Assembly (NCBI GenBank): GCA_902790905.1
Contig: CADATO010000010.1
Span: 1-63,369 of the forward strand
Length of the DNA stretch: 63,369 nt
Direction: 5' to 3'
DNA from: an uncultured Eubacteriales bacterium
GTDB lineage: Bacteria; Bacillota; Clostridia; Peptostreptococcales; Anaerovoracaceae
The position numbers and the translations under genes are program-made. The notes beneath the pieces are model-generated. The model was not told the DNA's origin, made no database searches, and saw only the letters and a program-made list of their open reading frames with translations. Shown in pieces: positions 29,675-38,458 of this stretch. The first letter of the stretch is position 1; every line of letters begins with the position of its first letter.

Positions 29675-30718
29675 ATGTTTGGAACACTCATCGAAATCCT
29701 GCTGATCATCGCGCTCATCGCCCTGATCGTGACCAACATCCGCATCGTACCGCAGGAATATGCGTTTGTCATCGAGCGGCTCGGTAAATACCGCACGACC
29801 TGGCAGGCGGGTCTGCACCTGAAGATCCCGTTCATCGACCGCGTCGTGAACAAGGTCTCCCTGAAGGAACAGGTGCTGGACTTCCCGCCGCAGCCGGTCA
29901 TCACCAAGGATAACGTATCGGTCTACGTCGACTCGGTCGTGTTCTCCAAGGTCTTTGATCCGCGGCTCTACACTTACGGTGTGGAAAATCCGCTGTTCGG
30001 TCTTGAAAACCTGTCCGCAACGACGCTCAGAAGCATCATCGGTAATATGGAACTCGACACAACGCTGTCCTCTCGCGACGAGATCAACTCGCAGATGGAG
30101 TCGATCCTCGATGAGGCGACCGACGCCTGGGGCGTCAAGGTCAACCGCGTCGAACTGAAGAACATCAATCCGCCCAGCGAGATCGAAGAAGTCATGACCA
30201 AGCAGATGCGTGCAGAACGCGAACGCCGTCAGACCGTCCTCGAGGCGCAGGCGCATCAGGAATCCGTCGTCGCCCGTGCAGAAGGTGACAAGAAGGCGAT
30301 GGTCCTCTCGGCAGAAGCGGAGAAGGCGGCCAAGATCGCTCTTGCAGAAGGTGAAGCGGAGTCCATCAAACTGGTTTACGAAGCACAGGCACAGGGTCTT
30401 GAAATGCTGCGGGAAGCGCATATCGACGAATCCGTGCTGCGTCTGAAGGGGCTGGAAGCGCTCCGCGATGTCGCGGACGGCAATGCCACCAAGATCTACA
30501 TGCCGACCGACATCGCTTCCACGATCACCAGTCTTGGTGTTGTCGGGGAAGCGCTCGGGATCGGAGATGCCACGAAGATCGATATGACGCCCAAGCCGGT
30601 CAAGCCGAAGGAAGCGGATCCGTGCCTGCATGAAGGTACATCTGCAGAAGGTATCAAAGCGGCACAGACAGGTGAGTCCATCCGCGAAAAACTGCAAAGC
30701 GAACGCAGACCGCTGTAA
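29675..30718 (+). CDS. SPFH/Band-7 stomatin-like membrane scaffold protein
   Basis: A 347-residue protein with one N-terminal membrane segment (LIEILLIIALIALIVTNI), an SPFH domain (IVPQEYAFVIERLGKYRTTW, PFIDRVVNKVSLKEQ, TKDNVSVYVDSVVF) and a long Ala/Glu-rich coiled coil (residues 185-270, with RAEGDKKAMVLSAEAEKAAK). Such proteins form oligomeric rings that organise membrane microdomains or regulate proteases. No NfeD partner gene is adjacent, which is unusual for some subgroups. AAAGGAA precedes the ATG, and a terminator follows at 30732-30767. Confidence 0.9.
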   Translation: MFGTLIEILLIIALIALIVTNIRIVPQEYAFVIERLGKYRTTWQAGLHLKIPFIDRVVNKVSLKEQVLDFPPQPVITKDNVSVYVDSVVFSKVFDPRLYTYGVENPLFGLENLSATTLRSIIGNMELDTTLSSRDEINSQMESILDEATDAWGVKVNRVELKNINPPSEIEEVMTKQMRAERERRQTVLEAQAHQESVVARAEGDKKAMVLSAEAEKAAKIALAEGEAESIKLVYEAQAQGLEMLREAHIDESVLRLKGLEALRDVADGNATKIYMPTDIASTITSLGVVGEALGIGDATKIDMTPKPVKPKEADPCLHEGTSAEGIKAAQTGESIREKLQSERRPL

Positions 30719-30731
30719 CACAGAGAAAGCA

Positions 30732-30767
30732 GGGCTGTCCTTTTGCTGTAAGGGGGCAGCTCTTTTC
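30732..30767 (+). terminator. Terminator after SPFH gene
   Basis: GGGCTGTCC pairs imperfectly (G-U pairs) with GGGGGCAGCTC around a loop of about 11 bases, followed by TTTTC. Confidence 0.6.
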
Positions 30768-30831
30768 ATAATGACAGCTGGTTCAATCCTGTAAGTAGAA
30801 ACCGTCATCCCGCATGAGAAAGGGGACTGCG

Positions 30832-31956
30832 ATGAAGAACAATCAGCAAAAGACCAAACGTGTCAGCCCGCTCCGGCTTATTGCCGGGATCCTGCTGCGG
30901 ATCATCGCCGCAGTACTGATATTTGTTGTGGCGCTGATCGGAGTGCTGACAATCGGAGAATACAGACCCGCAGACGCGGAGGAGATCGAAGTGCAGGCCG
31001 GCGCGGAAAGCCCGGCTGCGGCGCAGGCGGAACTGCCCGCCGCGGGAGAGCCGATCAGACTGGTGAGCTGGAACATCGGCTATGGCGCACTCGGCGACAA
31101 TGCGGACTTCTTCATGGATGGCGGTGAAAGCGTCATGACCGCGGACAAGGAGCGCGTCAAGGAGAATATGGACGGCATCATCGCCAATCTGCAGGAAACC
31201 GATGCGGATATCATGCTCCTGCAGGAAGTGGACATCGACTCGAAGCGGTCCAGGCATGTCGATGAGACGCAGCTGATGAGAGATGCTTTCCCGGATTACA
31301 ACAACGCTTTCGCATACAACTATAAGGTCTCGTATGTCCCGTATCCGCTGCCGCCGATCGGCAAGGTCGAGAGCGGGCTGCTGTTCATGACGCACTACCA
31401 GCTGACAGAGTCCACCCGCGTCAGCCTGCCGTGTCCGTTCAACTGGCCGGTCAGGGTTGCCAATCTCAAGCGCTGCCTGCTGGTCAACCGGATCCCGGTT
31501 GAAGGGTCCGACAAGCAGCTCGTGGTGATCGATCTGCATCTGGAGGCGTATGACAGCGGGGAAGGCAAGATCGCGCAGACCAAGGCGCTGCTCGGCGTGC
31601 TGGAAGAAGAGCGCAGCAAGGGGAACTATGTGATCGCCGGCGGCGATTTCAACCAGCTCTTCTCCAATGTCGATGCGGGCGCGTATCCTGTGTACGAAGG
31701 GCGCTGGCAGCCTGGCGTGATCGAAGCCGGTGATTTCGGAGACGGATGGTCGCTGCTGATGGACAATCAGGCGCCGACCTGCCGGTCGCTGGACCAGCCG
31801 TATGCAGGGGCTGATCTGTCGGCGTTCCAGTACTATATGATCGACGGATTCATTGTCTCTGACAACGTGGAAGTGCAGTCGCTGACGACGCAGGACCAGG
31901 AATTTGTCGATACGGATCACAATCCGGTTGTCATGGATGTTGTACTGAAGGAGTAA
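30832..31956 (+). CDS. Membrane-anchored endonuclease/exonuclease/phosphatase family protein
   Basis: A 374-residue protein with a signal-anchor (LIAGILLRIIAAVLIFVVALIGVL) and an extracytoplasmic EEP (DNase I-like) domain. Motifs include LVSWNIGYGA (metal-site Asn), IMLLQEVDID (Glu), VIDLHLEAYD (His-x-Glu-like), IAGGDFNQLF (Asp-x-Asn) and DTDHNPVVMDV (catalytic Asp-His). Related proteins hydrolyse nucleic acids, phosphoinositides or other phosphodiesters; the substrate is not predictable. ATG 30832 is preferred to ATG 30814 because AAAGGGGA lies between them at proper spacing. The next gene starts after one base. Confidence 0.85.
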   Translation: MKNNQQKTKRVSPLRLIAGILLRIIAAVLIFVVALIGVLTIGEYRPADAEEIEVQAGAESPAAAQAELPAAGEPIRLVSWNIGYGALGDNADFFMDGGESVMTADKERVKENMDGIIANLQETDADIMLLQEVDIDSKRSRHVDETQLMRDAFPDYNNAFAYNYKVSYVPYPLPPIGKVESGLLFMTHYQLTESTRVSLPCPFNWPVRVANLKRCLLVNRIPVEGSDKQLVVIDLHLEAYDSGEGKIAQTKALLGVLEEERSKGNYVIAGGDFNQLFSNVDAGAYPVYEGRWQPGVIEAGDFGDGWSLLMDNQAPTCRSLDQPYAGADLSAFQYYMIDGFIVSDNVEVQSLTTQDQEFVDTDHNPVVMDVVLKE

Positions 31957-31957
31957 T

Positions 31958-32794
31958 ATGGGGTTTGAGCGATTCTCTGATAAAATCATATATGACTACA
32001 GCACAAAGCACGGCGGCGTGAGCACGGGTGTGTACGCCACGATGAATCTCAGTTTTTCGACCGGGGATGAACTCGCGAATATCAAAGAGAACTTCCGCCG
32101 CTGGTGTACCGGCCAGGGCGTGGACCCGGCCAGGACCGTGATGGTCGGGCAGACGCACACGACGAACGTGATCTATGTAGATGAGAGCCACTGCGGGGAA
32201 GGTCTTGAAAGGGACCGCATCCAGGATGTGGACGGTATGATCACAGACCGCAAAGGCATCGCCCTGATCACATCGCATGCGGACTGCGTGCCGCTGTATT
32301 TCTACGATCCTGTCCATGAAGCCATCGGGCTGGCCCATGCAGGCTGGCGCGGCACAGTCGGCGGCATGGCTGCCGTGATGCTGGAGAAGATGGACGAGGC
32401 GTTCGGCACGGATCCGGCGGATGTGTATACGAGGATCGGCCCGTGCATCTCGCAGCAATACTTCGAGTGTGACAGGGATGTCGTGGATGCGGTGATGCAG
32501 ATGCCGGTCTGGGAATCAGATGCGGCCGGGCTGTATGCAGGCGATGCGAAGCCGGTGCCCGGATATGCGCAGTGCCTGCCGGAGGAAATCTGCACGTTTG
32601 ATGCAGAAAAACAGAAGTATCATGTATCCCTGTCCCGCCTGGACAGACTGGTGATGCTGGCGGCAGGTGTGCCTGATGACCATATCGATATGGCGGATAC
32701 GTGCACCTTTGCACACGATGAACTGTATTTTTCCCACAGGCGGCAGGGAATGACCCGCGGCGGGCAGGCGGCTCTGCTGATGATGAAGGAATGA
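31958..32794 (+). CDS. pgeF: Multicopper-type laccase-domain protein (YfiH/PgeF)
   Basis: A 278-residue YfiH-family protein. Members were called polyphenol oxidases but have been shown to act as purine nucleoside phosphorylases/adenosine deaminases or as peptidoglycan-editing factors. Conserved residues are in STKHGGVS, VGQTHTTNV, LITSHADCVPLYFYDP (His and Cys metal ligands), GLAHAGWRGTVGGM (His) and GPCISQQYFEC. It overlaps the operon end of the EEP gene (one base apart) and precedes the ornithine cyclodeaminase homologue. Confidence 0.92.
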   Translation: MGFERFSDKIIYDYSTKHGGVSTGVYATMNLSFSTGDELANIKENFRRWCTGQGVDPARTVMVGQTHTTNVIYVDESHCGEGLERDRIQDVDGMITDRKGIALITSHADCVPLYFYDPVHEAIGLAHAGWRGTVGGMAAVMLEKMDEAFGTDPADVYTRIGPCISQQYFECDRDVVDAVMQMPVWESDAAGLYAGDAKPVPGYAQCLPEEICTFDAEKQKYHVSLSRLDRLVMLAAGVPDDHIDMADTCTFAHDELYFSHRRQGMTRGGQAALLMMKE

Positions 32795-32806
32795 GGAGGA
32801 AAGACA

Positions 32807-33790
32807 ATGCTGCTACTGAACAGAGCGGATATTGAGAAGGTATTTACAACCAGAGATGCGATCGATGCTGTCAAGACCGCCTTCAAAATGACGGAAGACG
32901 GCAAGATCGTCTCGCCGCTGCGCACGGTGATCGAAGGCAAGTACGACGGTGCCTTCCTGTTCATGCCTGCCTATGCACCGGAACTGGATGCGGCGTCCTT
33001 GAAGGTCATCGATATCTTTCCGCACAACATCGACAATGGACTCATGACATCGCCCGCGCAGGTCATGCTCATCGACGGCGCAACAGGCTATGTGGTGGCG
33101 ATGATGGACGGCACGTTCGTCACGCAGCTGCGCACAGGCGCTTCTTCCGGCGCGGCGTTTGACCTGCTGGCAAAGAAGGACTGCCGCAAGGGCGCACTGA
33201 TCGGCACCGGCGGGCAGGCAGAGACGCAGCTCGCATCCATGCTGGAATCGCGCAGTCTGGAAGAGGTGAGTGTCTATGATATCAACGCGGACCGCTGTGC
33301 GGCGTTCTGCGCAAAAATGCGGGAAAAGCTGGCGTCTTACGGCGCAGATATCCAGCCGGCGGAGAGTGCGGATGCTTGCATCGAGGATGCGGATCTGATC
33401 ATCACGGTGACGGCTTCGAGAGAGCCGGTCTTTGACGGCACGAAGGTGAAAGAAGGCGCGACCATCAGCTGCGTCGGGACCTACCAGCCCGACCGGCGTG
33501 AAATGGACCCCGCCATCCTGCCGCGTGCAGCGAAGATCATCTGCGACAGCAAGGAGGCCGCGCTGTCCGAGACAGGGGACCTGCTGATCCCAATCGCAGA
33601 CGGCATCATCACAGAAGACGATGTCCTCGGCAGCCTCGGGGATGTCATCAACGGAACGCTCCCCGGCCGGGAAAGCGATGATGAGATCATCGTCTATGAG
33701 ACCGTCGGCATCGCTGCACAGGATCTCGTGACCGCCAAAGCCATCTACGACAAAGCTGTCGAAAAAGGCATCGGTATTGTATGGGAGTAG
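32807..33790 (+). CDS. Ornithine cyclodeaminase / mu-crystallin family protein
   Basis: A 327-residue NAD(P)-dependent enzyme of the OCD family. Seen are FLFMPAYAPELDAASLKVI (substrate loop with Lys), MDGTFVTQLRTGASSGAAFDLL, the Rossmann motif ALIGTGGQAETQL, and ITVTASREPVFDG. Family members deaminate ornithine to proline, reduce cyclic imines, or make 2,3-diaminopropionate. The conserved catalytic Asp of true OCDs (near DSSEAAL) is here in ICDSKEAALSETGDL. The specific reaction is unknown. GGAGGAAAG precedes the ATG. Confidence 0.85.
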   Translation: MLLLNRADIEKVFTTRDAIDAVKTAFKMTEDGKIVSPLRTVIEGKYDGAFLFMPAYAPELDAASLKVIDIFPHNIDNGLMTSPAQVMLIDGATGYVVAMMDGTFVTQLRTGASSGAAFDLLAKKDCRKGALIGTGGQAETQLASMLESRSLEEVSVYDINADRCAAFCAKMREKLASYGADIQPAESADACIEDADLIITVTASREPVFDGTKVKEGATISCVGTYQPDRREMDPAILPRAAKIICDSKEAALSETGDLLIPIADGIITEDDVLGSLGDVINGTLPGRESDDEIIVYETVGIAAQDLVTAKAIYDKAVEKGIGIVWE

Positions 33791-33807
33791 AAGTCTATCA
33801 GTGATAG

Positions 33808-33890
33808 AAGCAGCGGCGCACGCAGCCCCTGCGGAGCGCAACGTTGCGCAGCACAGTGAGCGAAGCAGGGCTGTGTGACAGCCGCTGCTT
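33808..33890. repeat. Long intergenic palindromic element (hairpin A)
   Basis: Nested inverted repeats: AAGCAGCGGC (33808-33817) with GCCGCTGCTT (33881-33890); CACGCAGCCCCTGC with GCAGGGCTGTGTG; and a central GCGCAACGTTGCGC (33836-33849). The loop side contains GTGAGCGAAGC, which recurs in the hairpin at 61407-61493. There is no T tract. Confidence 0.7.
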
Positions 33891-33920
33891 TCAACAGTCA
33901 TAAAACTCAACAGTAATAAA

Positions 33921-33951
33921 AGAGCGATACCTTCTCGGTACCGCTCTTTGT
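33921..33951. terminator. Bidirectional terminator between OCD-like gene and mntR
   Basis: AGAGCGATACC pairs with GGTACCGCTCT (one mismatch) around TTCTC, with T-rich sequence beyond the stem on both strands. It serves the convergent genes on either side. Confidence 0.75.
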
Positions 33952-33977
33952 TTGCATTGAACGTGATGCCTGTGTGA

Positions 33978-34346
33978 TCACTTATTCTTTTCCATGCACG
34001 CTTTGATCGCAGCCATTGTTTCGTCGCTGATCACATGCTCGATGCGGCAGGCGTCATCCGTGGCGGTTTCTTCATCCACACCGATCCAGGTCAGGAAAGC
34101 GGACAGTGTGTTGTGACGGTCGTAGATCTTCGTCGCCACTTCCATACCGCTGTCGGTCAGGTGAAGGTAGCCGCTGTCGTCCATGATGACATACCCGTTG
34201 TTGCGCAGGATGCTCATCGCGCGGCTGACGCTCGGCTTGGAATAGCCCATCTCTTCGCAGATGTCGATGGAGCGCACATGCGGCATTCTTTCGGAAAGCA
34301 CCAGGATGGTCTCCAGGTACATTTCGCCGGACTCTTGGAGTTTCAT
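33978..34346 (-). CDS. mntR: DtxR/MntR-family metal-dependent repressor
   Basis: A 122-residue regulator with an N-terminal winged helix (SGEMYLETILVLSER, VRSIDICEEMGYSKPSVSRAM, NNGYVIMDDSGYLHLT) and a C-terminal metal-binding and dimerisation domain with GMEVATKIYDRHNTLSAFL and CRIEHVISDE (Cys, Glu and His ligands). The SH3-like third domain of DtxR/IdeR is absent, as in MntR. It senses Mn2+ or Fe2+. It is a candidate to read the iron-type operators found at 42732, 43942, 43963 and 44356, but nothing in the sequence proves that. Confidence 0.85.
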   Translation of the reverse strand: MKLQESGEMYLETILVLSERMPHVRSIDICEEMGYSKPSVSRAMSILRNNGYVIMDDSGYLHLTDSGMEVATKIYDRHNTLSAFLTWIGVDEETATDDACRIEHVISDETMAAIKACMEKNK

Positions 34347-34386
34347 AGTTCGGATCTCCTTCTTAACGGATCTTTGCAGCGGCGGT

Positions 34387-35322
34387 TTACAGCGCCATCG
34401 TGCCGGAGGAATTCAGGACGTCGCGGATCTTGTGGCGGACCATTTCGGTGATGGCTGCACGGGCAGGTCCAAGATAGAGGCGCGGGTCGAAGTCTTCCGG
34501 ATGCTCGGTGAGATACTTGCGGATCTCAGCGGTCATCGCCAGACGGACGTCGGTGTCGATGTTGACTTTGCAGACGCCGTACTTGGCAGCCTCTTTGATC
34601 ATGTCTTCCGGTACGCCCTGTGCGCCAGGGATCTTGCCGCCGTACTGGTTGCACTTCTCAACGAATTCCGGCAGGACCGTGCTGGCACCGTGCAGAACGA
34701 GCGGTGTGTCGGGGATCAGTTTGTGGATTTCCTTGAGACGCTCGAAGTCGAGGTACGGGGTGCCCTTGAATTTGTAAGCGCCGTGGCTGGTGCCGATGGC
34801 GACCGCCAGAGAGTCGACGCCTGTGCGTTCAACGAATTCCTGCGCTTCCGCCGGATCGGTGAATGTAGCGGAACGGGCATCTACGTTGACATCGTCCTCG
34901 ATGCCGGCCAGTTTGCCGAGCTCTGCTTCTACGACGACACCTTTGTCGTGTGCATAGTCGACAACCTGCTTGGTGAGTGCGAGGTTCTCTTCAAACGGGT
35001 ACTTGGAGCCGTCGATCATGACGGAAGTGAATCCGTTGTCGACGCAGTCCTTGCAGATCTCGAAGTCCGCACCGTGATCCAGGTGCAGGCAGACGTCGAT
35101 ACCGGTATCGATGATCGCGGCTTCAACCAGCTTCACCAGATACGCCGGCTTTGCATATTTGCGGGCGCCTGCGGATACCTGCAGGATGACGCGGGCGTTC
35201 TCTGCCTGTGCACCTTCCATGATACCCTGGATGATCTCCATGTTGTTGACGTTGAATGCGCCGATCGCATAGTCGCTGTTCAGCGCTTTGGCGAACATGT
35301 CTTTCGATGTGATGAGTGCCAT
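34387..35322 (-). CDS. fba: Class II fructose-bisphosphate aldolase
   Basis: A 311-residue zinc-dependent aldolase that cleaves fructose-1,6-bisphosphate to DHAP and glyceraldehyde-3-phosphate in glycolysis. Seen are GAFNVNNMEIIQGIM, CLHLDHGADFEICKD (catalytic Asp and zinc His), MIDGSKYPFEEN, VEAELGKLAGIED (Glu), IGTSHGAYKFKG and VLHGASTV (zinc His residues), and VNIDTDVRLA (phosphate binding). GGAGG precedes the start. It reads in the same direction as mntR, 40 bases upstream of it. Confidence 0.96.
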   Translation of the reverse strand: MALITSKDMFAKALNSDYAIGAFNVNNMEIIQGIMEGAQAENARVILQVSAGARKYAKPAYLVKLVEAAIIDTGIDVCLHLDHGADFEICKDCVDNGFTSVMIDGSKYPFEENLALTKQVVDYAHDKGVVVEAELGKLAGIEDDVNVDARSATFTDPAEAQEFVERTGVDSLAVAIGTSHGAYKFKGTPYLDFERLKEIHKLIPDTPLVLHGASTVLPEFVEKCNQYGGKIPGAQGVPEDMIKEAAKYGVCKVNIDTDVRLAMTAEIRKYLTEHPEDFDPRLYLGPARAAITEMVRHKIRDVLNSSGTMAL

Positions 35323-35371
35323 TGTTGACCTCCATAGAAGGGGGAAATCCCCGGTTGCTGTAATGAAAAGA

Positions 35372-35392
35372 GATCGCCCTGTGCGGGCGATA
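35372..35392 (-). terminator. Terminator of the small membrane protein gene
   Basis: On the minus strand ATCGCCC / GGGCGAT with a 5-base loop is followed by CTCTTTTC. It separates the 35406 gene from fba. Confidence 0.65.
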
Positions 35393-35405
35393 CGGACAGC
35401 CCGGA

Positions 35406-35597
35406 TCAGCCGATGCCGAGCATACTGAATGCGGTCTTCACCATGTTGATGGCAGCGCCGGTCTCTTCCATCTGCTGCTGCGGATACGCCATGATGGCGC
35501 GGACGCGGAAGTAGATGATGGCCGCAGCGCAGGCCAGGATCAGCAGAGCGATGATCACATCATTTTTGTTGTAAAAGAAGTCTTTGAGTTTTTCCAT
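35406..35597 (-). CDS. Small single-pass membrane protein, unknown function
   Basis: A 63-residue protein: a basic N-terminal segment MEKLKDFFYNKND, one membrane helix (VIIALLILACAAAIIYFRV), and a short amphipathic tail. AAGGAGA lies before the ATG and it has its own terminator, so it is probably real. No family is recognised. Confidence 0.7.
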   Translation of the reverse strand: MEKLKDFFYNKNDVIIALLILACAAAIIYFRVRAIMAYPQQQMEETGAAINMVKTAFSMLGIG

Positions 35598-35693
35598 TGC
35601 AAAATCTCCTTACCCACCTATTTTATCACAGCCGGCATGTGGATGCCACAGAAAATCGTAGTGGGAAAACAAGGGTATTCAGTGTATAATAAT

Positions 35694-36722
35694 ATGATGG
35701 TTAAGATTACAGCAGGGCCAAACGACGCGCACCGCAGACTGGACAGATTTCTCCGGCAATACTTTGACAAAGCGCCGCTGTCGCTCATCTATAAAATGAT
35801 CCGCAAGGATGTTAAGGTGAACGGCAAACGGCAGAGCCGGGAGACGCTGCTAGAGGAAGGTGATGAGATCTGCGTCTATATGACGGAAGAGCAGGCGGAT
35901 GCACTGCGCAGCACGCGCCGGACATGGCATGTGCGCAAGCAGTTCAAGGTGCTCTATGAGGACGACCAGGTGCTGTTCACCGGCAAGCCGTTCGGGCTGC
36001 TGACGCACGGTGACCGGCACGAGAAGAAGAACACGCTGGTCAACCAGGTCGAAGGCTACCTGATGGAAAAGGGCGACTTCGTGCCGGACCGGGAAAACCA
36101 CTTCCGCCCGGCTGCAGTCAACCGGCTCGACCGCAATACAACAGGCATCGTGGTCTTCGGAAAGACGCAGGAAGCGCTGCGGACCTACACAGCGCTGATG
36201 CGGGATAAAGAAGCGATCGACAAAGAATATCTGGCCATCGTGACAGGGCGCATCGATGCGCCGCTCACCCTGCGGGACAGAATGGTCAGAGACGAGCGGG
36301 ACAACCGTTCGGTGCTCCTCGAAAGCAGCGCGGCAGAAAACGGCGCGCAGGAGGGCGACGCACAGGACGGCAAGTGGATGGAGACCATCGTGACGCCGCT
36401 GGCTGCCGGCTCAGAGTATACGCTGGTCCGTGTCAGGATCCTGACCGGGCGCACGCATCAGATCCGGCTGCATCTGTCGGAAGCAGGCCATCCCATCCTG
36501 GGAGATCCGAAATACGGAGATCCGAAGAAAAACGCGAAAGCGAAGGAAAAATACGGTGTGCGGGGACAGCTGCTGCATTGTGCGGCTATGCGATTCCATG
36601 ACGGACCGCTGGCGGGAAAGACCGTCGAGTGCCCCCCGCCCGATACATTTACCAGGATACAGAAAGCATTATTCAAGGAGAAAGCCACAGGCAATGAAGG
36701 ACGAAAAAAGACAGATCGATGA
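35694..36722 (+). CDS. RluA-family pseudouridine synthase with S4 domain
   Basis: A protein of about 342 residues that should isomerise uridine in rRNA. Residues of about 10-65 form an S4 RNA-binding domain (RLDRFLRQYFDKAPLSLIYK). The catalytic part has FRPAAVNRLDRNTTGIVVFGK with the catalytic Asp, DKEYLAIVTG, and LTGRTHQIRLHL. Compared with RluC/RluD there is a Glu/Gly/Ala-rich insertion near residues 210-225. The start is not settled: ATG 35694/35697 follows a TATAAT (35685-35690) so closely that the transcript could be leaderless. The end overlaps lepB. Confidence 0.87.
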   Translation: MMVKITAGPNDAHRRLDRFLRQYFDKAPLSLIYKMIRKDVKVNGKRQSRETLLEEGDEICVYMTEEQADALRSTRRTWHVRKQFKVLYEDDQVLFTGKPFGLLTHGDRHEKKNTLVNQVEGYLMEKGDFVPDRENHFRPAAVNRLDRNTTGIVVFGKTQEALRTYTALMRDKEAIDKEYLAIVTGRIDAPLTLRDRMVRDERDNRSVLLESSAAENGAQEGDAQDGKWMETIVTPLAAGSEYTLVRVRILTGRTHQIRLHLSEAGHPILGDPKYGDPKKNAKAKEKYGVRGQLLHCAAMRFHDGPLAGKTVECPPPDTFTRIQKALFKEKATGNEGRKKTDR

Positions 36723-37629
36723 TCTGTTGGATATAAATATCGCCAAAGAAGTAGAAAAAAGAGAAACCGCACGGATGGAAGCCGACTTTCGGAAACTGGT
36801 GGAGGAAGGCATAAAAGAGGCAAAACCGGCAGAAGAAGTGCAGGCACAGAAGCCTGCGGAAGAAGTTCCGGCACAAAAGCCGGCGGAAGAGGTGCCGGTG
36901 CGCAGGGAGATCACCATCGATGAAGGCGCAACACCGACGCGCAGGAATACCGGTGCGCTGGAACCCAGGACCGTCAAACGGCCGGACCCGCACGACCCTG
37001 CTGTTGACACGGTCATCTTCGACCCGGAGGCCGATGAGGCGCGCAAACAGCCGACCGCGGCAGAGCTGCGCAAGGGACGCCGCGCCAAGCGCCGGCAGAG
37101 AAAAGCGCTGCTCACCGACAACGCCAGACTGATCGTCAAGGATGTGGTCATCGCCTGCATCATCGCGCTCGTGATCTCCGCGTTTATCCGGCCGACGATC
37201 GTCCAGGAGACCTCGATGGAGCCGACCGTGGAGCCGAAGGATTACCTGCTGATGAGCCGGCAGGCGTACAGATTTGGCGAACTGGAGCGCGGGGACATCG
37301 TGATCTTCAAGTCCGACCTCAAACTGGACGAAGAGCACAACAAACTCCTCATCAAGCGTGTCATTGCACTGCCCGGGGACTCCGTGGCCGTGCAGGACGG
37401 GCTGGTCTATCTCAACGGGGAACCGCTGCAGGAACCCTATATCGCCATGGGCGGCACGCCTGGATATATGGAGGAAATCACCCTCGGGGACAACGAAGTC
37501 TTCGTGATGGGCGACCACCGCGAGGTCAGCGTGGACAGCCGCAGTTTCGGCCCGATCGAAAAGGATACCATCGTCGGACAGGCGGTGTTCCGGCTCTGGC
37601 CGCTGAGCGGATTCGGTACATTGGATTAG
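36694..37629 (+). CDS. lepB: Signal peptidase I with long repeat-bearing N-terminal extension
   Basis: A 311-residue type I signal peptidase that removes signal peptides outside the membrane. The catalytic Ser174 is in QETSMEPTV and the general base Lys221 in LIKRVIALPGDS; FVMGDHREVSVDSR is box E. A single membrane segment (VKDVVIACIIALVISAFI) precedes. About 145 cytoplasmic residues stand before it, against roughly 10-40 in typical Firmicutes enzymes, including three 9-residue repeats with KPAEEV at 44-49, 53-58 and 62-67. The start overlaps the end of the pseudouridine synthase gene by 29 bases, after AAGGAG. Confidence 0.93.
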   Translation: MKDEKRQIDDLLDINIAKEVEKRETARMEADFRKLVEEGIKEAKPAEEVQAQKPAEEVPAQKPAEEVPVRREITIDEGATPTRRNTGALEPRTVKRPDPHDPAVDTVIFDPEADEARKQPTAAELRKGRRAKRRQRKALLTDNARLIVKDVVIACIIALVISAFIRPTIVQETSMEPTVEPKDYLLMSRQAYRFGELERGDIVIFKSDLKLDEEHNKLLIKRVIALPGDSVAVQDGLVYLNGEPLQEPYIAMGGTPGYMEEITLGDNEVFVMGDHREVSVDSRSFGPIEKDTIVGQAVFRLWPLSGFGTLD

Positions 37630-37659
37630 AAGAAGGCAGGGAAATCCCTGTAATCATAC

Positions 37660-38118
37660 ATGCAACAGAGAAAAAGAAAACTTATCGCGAACAACAAAAA
37701 AGCCAGGCATGACTATTTCATTCTGGACACCTTTGAGGCCGGCATTGTCCTGACGGGCACGGAGATCAAGTCCATCCGGCAGGGGAAGGTCAACCTCAAG
37801 GAAAGCTATGTGAAGATCAGCCACGGCGAGGCCATCATCCACGGCATGCACATCAGCCCGTACGACCACGGGAACATCTTCAATGTGGATCCGCTGCGTG
37901 ACCGCAAGCTCCTGCTGCACCGCAAGGAGATCCTGAAGATCGAGCAGAAAATGAAGGAGAAGGGCCTGACGATCGTGCCGCTGTCCCTGTACATCAACGA
38001 GGACGGCCGGGCCAAGATCGAGATCGCCCTGGCAAGAGGTAAAAAACTATATGACAAGCGCGACGACATCGCGAAGAAAGATGCAGCGCGCCGTATGCAG
38101 AGAGAAAGGAGAAGATAA
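37660..38118 (+). CDS. smpB: SsrA-binding protein
   Basis: A 152-residue protein that binds the tRNA-like domain of tmRNA and delivers it to stalled ribosomes. Conserved: [51 protein letters not shown], and the basic C-terminal tail [20 protein letters not shown] that enters the mRNA channel. Its RNA partner ssrA is encoded 1.3 kb downstream on the same strand. Confidence 0.97.
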   Translation: MQQRKRKLIANNKKARHDYFILDTFEAGIVLTGTEIKSIRQGKVNLKESYVKISHGEAIIHGMHISPYDHGNIFNVDPLRDRKLLLHRKEILKIEQKMKEKGLTIVPLSLYINEDGRAKIEIALARGKKLYDKRDDIAKKDAARRMQRERRR

Positions 38119-38119
38119 C

Positions 38120-38449
38120 ATGAGCAGTTTCCTGGATAAAGCAAAGGCGCTTGGCGGCAAGGCTGTCGAAGCAACGGCAGATGCTGTGGAGATCGGAACG
38201 CTGAAGGCGAAGATCGCGGCGCGTAAGGGCGACATCGAGAAGCAGTATGAAGCGCTGGGTGAGATCATTTATGAGAATCGCTCCACCCTCGAGCTCAACC
38301 CGGAGGAAGATCCGGAAGCGCTCAAGGCGGAACTGTCGGAGATCCGTGAGGCAATGGCAGGCGCATTCTCTGAGATCAGCCGTCTGGATGCGGAGATCGC
38401 ACAGCTCGAGCAGGATATCGAAACAGCAAAGACAACCAACCGGTTTTAG
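38120..38449 (+). CDS. Small coiled-coil protein, unknown function
   Basis: A 109-residue soluble protein. Residues 1-30 form an Ala/Gly-rich amphipathic helix (FLDKAKALGGKAVEATADA) and the rest is predicted coiled coil with charged heptads (IREAMAGAFSEISRLDAEIA). Similar short proteins are annotated as hypothetical or zinc-ribbon-associated in Clostridia, but no zinc ligands are present. AAAGGAGAAG precedes the ATG, one base after smpB, so it is in that operon. Confidence 0.75.
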   Translation: MSSFLDKAKALGGKAVEATADAVEIGTLKAKIAARKGDIEKQYEALGEIIYENRSTLELNPEEDPEALKAELSEIREAMAGAFSEISRLDAEIAQLEQDIETAKTTNRF

Positions 38450-38458
38450 GAGGACATC

